Shown: positions 44,415-51,846 of the stretch, piece by piece
Position numbering within the stretch: the first letter of the stretch is position 1
Layout of the letters: each line of letters starts with the position of its first letter
NCBI RefSeq assembly: GCF_000422285.1
Contig: NZ_AULM01000005.1
Span: 166,963-230,962, forward strand
DNA from: Desulfatiglans anilini DSM 4660
GTDB taxonomy: Bacteria > Desulfobacterota > DSM-4660 > Desulfatiglandales > Desulfatiglandaceae
Length of the DNA stretch: 64,000 nt
Direction: 5' to 3'
Translations under genes and position numbers: made by a program
Notes under the pieces: model-generated
Told to the model about the DNA's origin: nothing
The model's input: only the letters and a program-made list of their open reading frames with translations
The model's database searches: none

Positions 44415-44882
44415 TCAATCGTCAAACTCATAAATAAGGTTCGCCTTGCGCACCACATGCAGGGGGATCTGGAAGGTGTGCTTGTCCACCGCTACCTGCA
44501 AGGTGTCTCCGGTGAAGGTTTCGAGCACTCCCTGAAAATTCTTCCTTCCCTCGACAGGGCTCCGGGTGGCGATTCTCACCCTCTTTCCGATTGCCCCTTC
44601 AAAATGCTTGGCCTTCCTGAGCGGCCGATCCAGACCCGGCGAGGAGACCTCGAGGACATATTCATGCTCGACGACGTCACGGATATCGAGAAGGTCGCCG
44701 ATCTCGCGGCTCAGTCTCGCGCAGTCTTCCAGGGTGATTCCGCCCGGCAGATCCACGAATATCCTCAGGATCCAACGACCCCCCTCCTGCAGATATTCGA
44801 GATCCACCAACTCACAACCCTGCTCCTGAAGGACCGGATCGATCAGTTCTTCCACGGCCTCTAGGACCTTCTCGGTGGACAT
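44415..44882 (-). CDS. rimP: Ribosome maturation factor RimP
   Basis: A 155-residue protein required for 30S assembly: ELIDPVLQEQGCELVDLEY, RIFVDLPGGITLEDCARLS, YVLEVSSPGLDRPL. The start at 44882 (MSTEK) is preferred over 44915 because the longer form would begin within the terminator hairpin. First gene of the long operon. Confidence 0.95.
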   Translation of the reverse strand: MSTEKVLEAVEELIDPVLQEQGCELVDLEYLQEGGRWILRIFVDLPGGITLEDCARLSREIGDLLDIRDVVEHEYVLEVSSPGLDRPLRKAKHFEGAIGKRVRIATRSPVEGRKNFQGVLETFTGDTLQVAVDKHTFQIPLHVVRKANLIYEFDD

Positions 44883-44900
44883 GCGCAGTTCCCTGAAAAC

Positions 44901-44924
44901 AAAAAAAACGGGCACACGGGCCCG
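44901..44924 (-). terminator. Intrinsic terminator / attenuator ahead of rimP
   Basis: On the minus strand CGGGC, a six-base loop, GCCCG, then eight T. It lies after the tRNA and ends about 19 bases before the rimP ATG, so it would stop tRNA transcripts while allowing read-through into the nusA operon. Confidence 0.82.
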
Positions 44925-45091
44925 CTTTAAACGTGCAGACTAGATTGTTCAGCGCTTAATCACATCATCGCGTTCGAAGGTTTAAAGCATGTGAAAAAAC
45001 GTCACTAGGTCCGCAATTCAAAGTCGTTCCCCTTCCAAACCGGGCAACCAACCTCAAAAAGGGTTCATGGCCCATACAGGGCTAAGGCTGG

Positions 45092-45164
45092 AGCGGGCAA
45101 CGGGGGTCGAACCCGCGACACCAAGCTTGGGAAGCTTGTACTCTACCAACTGAGCTATGCCCGC
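45092..45164 (-). tRNA. tRNA-Gly (anticodon CCC)
   Basis: A 73-base tRNA read on the minus strand: acceptor GCGGGCA pairs with TGCCCGC, D-arm TAGCTCAGTTGGTAGAG, anticodon stem CAAGC/GCTTG around TTCCCAA (anticodon CCC), and T-arm CGGGTTCGACCCCCG-type loop (GTTCGAC). CCA is not encoded. Confidence 0.95.
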
Positions 45165-45206
45165 TCAAAACCTCGATCCAGGATATCAGCTATCCTTTGA
45201 CTCGAA

Positions 45207-45235
45207 AAGATAGATCATTTGTGAACCTTAGTCAA
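45207..45235 (-). promoter_or_regulatory. Promoter of tRNA-Gly and probably the rimP operon
   Basis: On the minus strand TTGACT (45235-45230), 17-base spacer, TATCTT (45212-45207). Start predicted near 45200, about 36 bases before the mature tRNA 5' end. Confidence 0.65.
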
Positions 45236-45271
45236 GCTATATTTTCACATGTTTGTCCCTGTCCAAAAATC

Positions 45272-45300
45272 TTGACTTCAATCGAAAGCCCATTTAAAAT
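45272..45300 (+). promoter_or_regulatory. Promoter of corC-lnt
   Basis: TTGACT (45272-45277), 17-base spacer, TAAAAT (45295-45300): five of six matches at both boxes. Divergent from the tRNA promoter. Confidence 0.7.
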
Positions 45301-45387
45301 GTGTAGGTAATTTGAGCCGGAAATCCCGCATTTTGCGGTCATCCTGGCATCGGTGCCACGTCTTTTTCAGAGGAGCAGAATAGATCA

Positions 45388-46260
45388 TTGGAAGAACCTC
45401 CGGGACAAGGTTTCGTCAGATTTTTCCGCTCATTGTTCCACAAAAAGCACGCCCTCGGGAACCATTCCGACCTTGCGGAAGAGATGCATGGCCTGATGGA
45501 TGAAGGGCAGGCGAAAGGCCTCATCAGCGACGAAGAGTCGGATATGGTCTTTGGCGTGCTCGAATTGAGGGAGACCAAGGCTCAGTCCATCATGATCCCG
45601 CGCATCGAGATCTCCTCCGCCTCGATCGAAGCCACCCTCGGTGAAGTCATCGCACTGGTCAACGCCTGCGGGCACACTCGCATACCTATCCACCGCAACA
45701 GCGTCGACGACATCGTCGGCATCCTGCACGCCAAAGATCTGCTTCGTCTTTGGGGACATGACCCGGGGATGCCGCTCCCGCTCGACATCCTGCGCAAGCC
45801 TTTTTTCGCTCCCCGCGGACAATTGACAGGAGAGCTGCTCCGCGAGCTGCGCGCCCGCAAGACGCACATGGCGATCTTGACCGACGAGTACGGCGGCACG
45901 GCCGGCATCATCACCATCGAGGACATCGTCGAGGAGATCGTCGGCGATATCATGGACGAGCACGACACCGAAGAGCCCCTCTTGAGCGTCCAGGATGACG
46001 GCTCGATCCTGGTGGATGCACGGCTCGAAGCCGACGAGATGGCCGACTATCTGAAGGTCGATCTGCCCGAGGGGGATTTCGAATCCGTCGGCGGCCTCGT
46101 CATTCAACTCTTCGGCGGAATCCCCGAAAAAGGGGCCTGCATTCCCTTCCATGATTTCGACATCACGGTCAAAGAAGCAGACCAGCGGCGGATCGACAAG
46201 GTCCTGATCACCCCCAGAACAACCACGGGGTCCGCTCTGTCGAGCGAGCTCTCCTCGTGA
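45388..46260 (+). CDS. CorC-like CBS-domain protein
   Basis: A 290-residue soluble protein: two CBS domains (AQSIMIPRIEISSASIE; MAILTDEYGGTAGIITIED) and a CorC_HlyC C-terminal domain (ESVGGLVIQLFGGIPEKG). It lacks the DUF21 membrane domain of full-length transporters, like E. coli CorC/YbeX, which also sits next to lnt. Proposed roles include divalent-cation handling and ribosome function. The start is a TTG at 45388 with AGGAG upstream. Confidence 0.88.
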   Translation: MEEPPGQGFVRFFRSLFHKKHALGNHSDLAEEMHGLMDEGQAKGLISDEESDMVFGVLELRETKAQSIMIPRIEISSASIEATLGEVIALVNACGHTRIPIHRNSVDDIVGILHAKDLLRLWGHDPGMPLPLDILRKPFFAPRGQLTGELLRELRARKTHMAILTDEYGGTAGIITIEDIVEEIVGDIMDEHDTEEPLLSVQDDGSILVDARLEADEMADYLKVDLPEGDFESVGGLVIQLFGGIPEKGACIPFHDFDITVKEADQRRIDKVLITPRTTTGSALSSELSS

Positions 46261-47861
46261 TCTCCAGGCATGATTCCTCAAGGGCTGCAAATCAGGCAGC
46301 CGGCGCATCCCCGTCTTCCAAGAGCGGCCTTCCGCGTTTCCTGCGCTTTTCCCTGGCCGCTGCGAGCGGGCTGGTCCTCAGTGCCGCCCTGCCGCCCTCG
46401 CCCTTTGGCTGGCTCGCGTGGGCGGCGGTCATTCCCCTTTTTTGGGCCGTAGAGGGGCTGGCCCCGGCGGCCGCGTTTCGCATCGGCCTATTCGCCGGCT
46501 TCGTCCACTATTTGACGCTTCTGTACTGGATCCTCTTCGTGCTCGGCCACTACGGCGGCCTGCACCCGCTCCTGGCGGTGCCGCCCCTCGTCATGCTGTC
46601 CCTGTATCTCGCACTTTACCCCGCCCTTTTTTCCGCTGGGTGGCGCCTGCTGGCCGACCTGCCTGCGGCCGCGTTCTGGGGAGCGGGGTTGTGGACGGTA
46701 CTGGAGCTGCTCCGCGGCCGGTTGATGAGCGGTTTTCCGTGGTGCCCCCTCGGCGTTTCGCAATTCGAAAACCTTTCCCTGATCCAGATGGCCGACATAG
46801 CCGGCACCGGCGGGCTCTCCTTTCTCATCGTGTTCATCAACGTCGCGCTTTACCGTCTGCTCCGTCATCCCCGGACCGCAATGACTCTCCGGGGCGGCGG
46901 CGCCTTGCTCATCGGGGTTTTCTTTCTCGGGGCCGCACTCGCTTATGGATTCGTGCGCCTAGATCGGTACGCCGGTCCCGCCGCGAAGAGCGAACAGGGC
47001 ATCGAGGTCGCCCTCGTGCAGGCCAACATCGATCAATCCCTCAAATGGGACGCGGCCTACCAGGACCGCACCCTCGAACTCTACCGCACCCTGACGAAGA
47101 GCGCCACGAAAGAGGCCGCCCGGCTGGTCGTCTGGCCCGAGACCGCTGCGCCCTTCTTTTTCGGCCCGGATCAGGAAGACCTGTCAGAACATATTCGCCA
47201 GACGGCCCGCGACGCAGGCGTACCGATCCTCTTCGGAAGCCCGGCCTATGAACGCGACGACGCTCGGACCCGCTATTTCAACCGGGCCTACCTTCTTTCG
47301 GGTGAAGGAAGCATGGTCGGATCATACGACAAAGTCCACCTCGTGCCTTTCGGCGAGTATGTCCCTTTGAAGCGGCTTCTCTTCTTCATCGATCGGTTGG
47401 TGCCTGCGGCCGGAGATTTCACCGAGGGTCCGGGTCCGCTTCCGATCCGCCACCGGGACCTCGCTCTAGGCGTTCTGATCTGCTTCGAAGCCGTGTTCCC
47501 CAAGCTTGCGCGCGAACAGGTCCAAGCGGGCGCGAACCTACTCGTCAACATCACGAACGATGCCTGGTTCGGCCGCTCCAGCGCCCCTTACCAGCACCTC
47601 GCCATGTCTGTCTTCCGCGCCGTTGAAAACCGCACCTCCCTTGTCAGAGCGGCCAACACGGGGATCTCCGCTTTTGTCTCCCCCGCGGGCGAAGTCCTTG
47701 AACGCAGTCCGATCTTTACGGAAGCGGTGCTGGTCCATAGCGTGCCGCTTGCCGCCGCTCCAGGTGGAACGGTTTATACGCGATGGGGGGACGGTTGGAT
47801 CGTAGGCCTGGGGGGGATGCTCCTGGTCCGCCTCGCGCTCGCCTGGAGGCGCAGACGCTGA
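46257..47861 (+). CDS. lnt: Apolipoprotein N-acyltransferase
   Basis: A 534-residue inner-membrane enzyme adding the third acyl chain to lipoproteins. About eight N-terminal hydrophobic helices are followed by a nitrilase-like domain with the catalytic triad Glu (VVWPETAAPFF), Lys (YDKVHLVPFGEY) and Cys (GVLICFEAVFP). It starts at a GTG overlapping the corC stop by 4 bp, as in the corC-lnt pair of many Proteobacteria. Confidence 0.95.
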   Translation: MISRHDSSRAANQAAGASPSSKSGLPRFLRFSLAAASGLVLSAALPPSPFGWLAWAAVIPLFWAVEGLAPAAAFRIGLFAGFVHYLTLLYWILFVLGHYGGLHPLLAVPPLVMLSLYLALYPALFSAGWRLLADLPAAAFWGAGLWTVLELLRGRLMSGFPWCPLGVSQFENLSLIQMADIAGTGGLSFLIVFINVALYRLLRHPRTAMTLRGGGALLIGVFFLGAALAYGFVRLDRYAGPAAKSEQGIEVALVQANIDQSLKWDAAYQDRTLELYRTLTKSATKEAARLVVWPETAAPFFFGPDQEDLSEHIRQTARDAGVPILFGSPAYERDDARTRYFNRAYLLSGEGSMVGSYDKVHLVPFGEYVPLKRLLFFIDRLVPAAGDFTEGPGPLPIRHRDLALGVLICFEAVFPKLAREQVQAGANLLVNITNDAWFGRSSAPYQHLAMSVFRAVENRTSLVRAANTGISAFVSPAGEVLERSPIFTEAVLVHSVPLAAAPGGTVYTRWGDGWIVGLGGMLLVRLALAWRRRR

Positions 47862-48063
47862 AGAGCGTTTCTTGTCGACGAGTTCGGAGAGGCTCGCCAG
47901 ACCACTTCCCCGCACAACGATCCTTCCAGCGCAGATACTCGCTTCCATGGATATCGGCAAACCGGAAACCCGCCCGAAGCGCGCGGGACTCAACCCATGC
48001 AGCGGTTGAAGGTACCGGGACACGCCCCAGGGGGACCGAACTCCCGCAGGCTGCAAGATACCG

Positions 48064-48172
48064 CGACATGCCCCGAAAAGATAAGACCGAGCACGCGGAG
48101 CATGTGAAGAAAATACCCCAACTCCGCACTCAAAACCGGCGTGCAACGGAAAATCATTTTCGGATGCATCCC
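48064..48172 (-). repeat. Dispersed palindromic repeat, copy 8 (partial)
   Basis: Only the outer part of the element is recognisable: GACCGAGCACGCGGAGCATG, TGTGAAGAAAATACCCC, CTCAAAACCGGCGTGCAACG and GGAAAATCATTTTCGGATG, matching the right end of copy 9. The hairpin core is absent. Confidence 0.6.
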
Positions 48173-48311
48173 CTCCGACATCCTCCGAATCCAGTTTCGA
48201 CAGCCGCTAACGCGCGGGCTGTTCGAAGCCGCCAGAGAGCCACCCGGAGCCCGAGCTTTCGATGAAACCCCGCAATCATTTGCTTGCATTCGTTTATTCA
48301 AAGGTTAAAAT

Positions 48312-48533
48312 AGATCCCATCTGGAAACGGTCTTTTTTGCCAATCTCGGCGTCCATTTGCCCGTTTGCTCGTGCAGCGACCACCAGGCCGTGCGCAGGGA
48401 CTTGATTTCCTTGATACCGGCCAAACCGGGACCCGCCGCGAAGCGGTGGGACTGAGCACGCGCAGCGTGTGAAGAAAACCCCTCATTTCTGGATTGGAAA
48501 CCGGATTGCACCGGAAAATCATTTCCTGATGGA
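48312..48533 (-). repeat. Dispersed palindromic repeat, copy 9 (long form, inverted)
   Basis: Contains CATCTGGAAACGG, TTTTTTGCCAATCTCGGCGT, CCGTTTGCTCGTGCAGCGAC, TTGATTTCCTTGATACCGGC, AAACCGGGACCCGCCGCGA, GTGGGACTGAGCACGCGCAG, GTGTGAAGAAAACCCCTCAT and CCGGAAAATCATTTCC. It shows the full composite structure most clearly. The 840 bases between lnt and prfB hold copies 8 and 9 and no convincing gene. Confidence 0.82.
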
Positions 48534-48705
48534 CTTTGAATGATCGGTTTAAATTCTAGAATGGCCTCCCCTACTCCCGCCACGGGATCCGGGTCCGGAG
48601 GGCGATAGGTGCCCGACCCGCCCGCAGGAAGGATGGGGGCGCCTCACGAATCGAGGCGTTCAACGTCTCGATCTTCAATCCCCATACAGGTTCAAGGAGG
48701 TTCAT

Positions 48706-49813
48706 ATGTCTCAGGAATTGCTTGAAAGAATCGATCAGGTGACGGACAGCTTATACGCGCTGCGAGGTCATCTTTGACTTGGACGCCCGCTCCGAGGCCC
48801 TCGCCAAACTGGAGAAGGTCATGGCTATGCCGGACTTCTGGCAGAGGGACCAGGATGAAGTCTCGAATATCACCCAGGAGCGCGCCGCCCTCTCGGAGGT
48901 GATCACCCTGTGGGAGCGCTTTGCACGCGAGGCCGAGGAGGCCCGGATCATGGCCGAGATGGCCTTGGAGGAAAAGGACGAAAAGACGCTCAAAGAAGTG
49001 GAACGTGATCTCGACGACCTCGAAAAGGAGATCCTCACCCTCGAATTCCAGTCCATCCTCGGCGAACCCGACGACAAGCGCAACGCCATCGTGGCGATCA
49101 ACGCGGGGGCCGGAGGCACGGAGGCCCAGGACTGGGTCGAGATGCTTTTCAGGATGTATGCCCGCTGGTCCGAACAGAAGGGACTGAAGGTGCAGGTGAT
49201 CGACTACCTGGAGGGGGAGGAAGCGGGGATCAAGAACATCACCTTCACGGTGCAAGGCCCATACGCCTACGGATACCTCAAGTCCGAACACGGAATCCAC
49301 CGCATGGTGCGGATCTCCCCCTTCGATGCCACAGGCAGACGTCACACCTCTTTCGCATCGGTTTCGGTCCTGCCCGAGGTCGCTGAAGACATCGTCATCG
49401 ACATAGACGAAAAGGATCTGCGGATTGACACCTTCCGCGCAAGCGGACCCGGTGGGCAGCACGTCAACAAGACCAGTTCGGCGATCCGGATCACCCATCT
49501 GCCTACCAACATCGTGGTGCAGTGCCAGAACGAGAAGTCGCAGCACCGGAACAAGGACATGGCGATGAAGGTCCTTCGCTCGAAGCTTTATGAAATCGAG
49601 CGCGAGAAGCAGGAGCAGAAAAAGCACGAGATCCACCATGCACAGAAGGAGATCGCCTGGGGCAGCCAGATCCGCTCCTACGTCTTCAATCCCTACAGAC
49701 TGGTCAAAGACCACCGTACAAACGCCGAGATCGGCAACGTCGAGAGGGTCATGGACGGCGACATCGATCTCTTCATCGATGCCTATCTGAAACAGGGCAG
49801 AACAGCCCGCTGA
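48706..49813 (+). CDS. prfB: Peptide chain release factor 2, programmed +1 frameshift
   Basis: Recognises UAA/UGA and releases nascent chains. A 23-codon frame from the ATG at 48706 (AAGGAGG site) reaches CTT TGA at 48772-48777; a +1 shift onto GAC continues into the 345-residue body: INAGAGGTEAQDWVEMLF, the catalytic GGQ in RASGPGGQHVNKTSSAIR, and the codon-recognition region. Total about 368 residues. Autoregulation by UGA read-through failure is standard for prfB. A caller using only the +1 frame would start at TTG 48779. Confidence 0.95.
48764..48778 (+). promoter_or_regulatory. prfB frameshift signal
   Basis: GAGG (48764-48767) as internal Shine-Dalgarno element, three bases later CTTTGAC (48772-48778), the canonical slippery CUU followed by UGA C. 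This matches the conserved bacterial prfB site. Confidence 0.93.
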
Positions 49814-49903
49814 GCTTCGGCGCCGCCTTCGGGAGCCCGCCCCCGAACGGCGGCGCATCCGCCGCAATCCCGGAGTTTTCGCCCCTTTTCAAAGGCCGTT
49901 TCC

Positions 49904-51730
49904 TCATCCGCCTTTGTAGGCCGCCGTCATTTCCTGCACATAGGATTTGATTCCCGCGCTGATGCCCTGTGCCACACGGTTTTGATACGTCGTGGTAGGC
50001 AGCCGTTTCCGCTCCGAGCCGTTCGTGATAAAGCCGATCTCAACCAGGATGGCGGGCATTTGCGCCCCGATCAGGACGTAGAAGGGGGCCTGCTTCACTC
50101 CGAGATCCCTGACCTCCTTGTAACCCCGCTTGAGCCGCTGCACCATCCCACCCTGCACCTGATAGGCCAGACGGCTCGATTCGTTGATCTTGGTATTCAT
50201 CATCAAATCGTTCAGGATGTTCTGCAGGTCGCTGATGCTCTTTTCGGAGGTCGCGTTTTCCCGTGCGGCCACCATCATGGCGTTCTCGTCCAGCGCCATG
50301 TTGAGGAAATAGGTTTCGAGACCATGGACACGGCTGTCACGGTGGGCGTTGACGTGGAGGGAGATGAACAGGTCCGCCTTCTCCATGTTGGCGATCGCCG
50401 TCCGGCGTTCGAGCGGCAGATAGACATCCTTCGTCCGTGTGAGAATCACTTCACACCCCAATTCTTTCTTGATCTCGGCGGCTAGAACTTTGGCAAGGGA
50501 AAGGGTGACGTCCTTCTCTCGCAGGCTCCCGTGTCCAATGCAGCCCGGGTCCTTCCCTCCGTGTCCGGGGTCGATGACAATCCGGTTGACGCCCAGCCCG
50601 AGCTGACGGGCCAGCGAAACGGAATCGCTACCGGGTTTTTCGGCCTTGCGCACCCCTTTCTGCACGGCCCTCTGCTTGGCCGGGGCCGAAGTCTTCGGAG
50701 CGGCGGCAACAGCCTCTTTTTCCTCCAACCTCTGCACGTCCACAACGATCCTGAAGGGGTCGTAGAGATGGAACACCTTGTAACGCCCCACCTTTTTCAT
50801 ATCCAGGACCACCCGCACGGTATCCTTGTCGTACTGCCCGGCCCGGGCCTTCTGGAGGAGATCGTCCTTGATGGGAATGAGCGGGTTGATTTCAGCCGGT
50901 ACGACGGCGTTTTCGAGATCGATGTAAAACCGCCGCGGTTTGTTGGCGTCGGGGTCCGCCTTGAGCAGGTGTTCCTGGTACTTGATGGGTGCACTCAAAT
51001 CCACGACCACACGAGTGTAGCTCGGGGTCGACCAGTGGCGGATATCGGTTACACGGGCCTTCCCAGAAGGGGTCCTCGCAGGTTTCACATCCGGCCCTCC
51101 GCCCGTCCGAACGGGGGACTCCTCAGCGGCTGCATCCTCCGCCGTTTGTTTGCCGCCGGTTGCAGAGCTTTCCTGCGCGCTGCTCATCGCCTTGCTGAGC
51201 GCATCGAGCCGCTTCGAAGCGTAGGGACGCATATCGCCGTCCGGGTAGCGGATCGTGACCTTCAAATATTCCAGGTAGGCCTGAGTGAGGTCTTTTCGCT
51301 GGTTTTCATAGATATCCGCCATGCCGAAAAGCGCATCGTCCGCCAAACGATGTTCCGGATATTGATCCAGGAGGCGCTGAAAAAGTTTGAGAGCCTCCTC
51401 GATATCGGAAGGCAGGCGTGAGACCTCGAACATGTCACGGTAGAGCCTCGCCGCATGATAGAGGGCCCAGGCCGACTCGTCCTTGTCCGGGTAAAGGGTG
51501 TAAATCCGGGAATAGGTTTCGATGCACCCCAGCCAGTTCTCACGGAATTTCTTCTTTCCGGGGGATTGAAGCAGACTTTTGCGGCAGGCGTCCCCTGATT
51601 GAAGCAGGGCCTGCGCCGACGGAAGAGCCGCCCGCGCCGCCCGCCCGCCTTCAAAGAAGGCCAAGCCCGGCAGGAGGAAGCCCATCAGCAGCATGATCCG
51701 GATAAGCCTGATTGTCTTGCCCTTTTTCAC
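49904..51730 (-). CDS. N-acetylmuramoyl-L-alanine amidase with AMIN and TPR-like regions
   Basis: A 608-residue periplasmic cell-wall amidase. Signal peptide (about 13-36, LLMGFLLPGLAFF then GGRAARA), a TPR-like region (about 60-170, GCIETYSRIYTLYPDKDES), an AMIN domain (about 215-330, VTDIRHWSTPSYTRVVVDLS) and Amidase_3 (about 385-605) with zinc ligands in VIDPGHGGKDPG, ISLHVNAH and ILVEIGFITN. The GTG at 51730 is chosen because GAGG precedes it and it places the signal peptide at the N-terminus; the frame is open further upstream. Confidence 0.9.
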   Translation of the reverse strand: MKKGKTIRLIRIMLLMGFLLPGLAFFEGGRAARAALPSAQALLQSGDACRKSLLQSPGKKKFRENWLGCIETYSRIYTLYPDKDESAWALYHAARLYRDMFEVSRLPSDIEEALKLFQRLLDQYPEHRLADDALFGMADIYENQRKDLTQAYLEYLKVTIRYPDGDMRPYASKRLDALSKAMSSAQESSATGGKQTAEDAAAEESPVRTGGGPDVKPARTPSGKARVTDIRHWSTPSYTRVVVDLSAPIKYQEHLLKADPDANKPRRFYIDLENAVVPAEINPLIPIKDDLLQKARAGQYDKDTVRVVLDMKKVGRYKVFHLYDPFRIVVDVQRLEEKEAVAAAPKTSAPAKQRAVQKGVRKAEKPGSDSVSLARQLGLGVNRIVIDPGHGGKDPGCIGHGSLREKDVTLSLAKVLAAEIKKELGCEVILTRTKDVYLPLERRTAIANMEKADLFISLHVNAHRDSRVHGLETYFLNMALDENAMMVAARENATSEKSISDLQNILNDLMMNTKINESSRLAYQVQGGMVQRLKRGYKEVRDLGVKQAPFYVLIGAQMPAILVEIGFITNGSERKRLPTTTYQNRVAQGISAGIKSYVQEMTAAYKGG

Positions 51731-51846
51731 AAAGGACCTCGAGTCGACGTCGCACCGCGTCTCCGCGGACTTGCCCTTGCACGCCGAACATAAGCGTTTC
51801 GGCTGGAAAACGAAGCCGGTCGGGCTCCTTTTTTCCAGGCACCGGT

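Noticed and set aside
48088..48540. Possible small RNA gene from hairpins between lnt and prfB
   Set aside because: The hairpins are explained by repeat copies 8 and 9; no promoter plus terminator pair of an independent RNA was seen.
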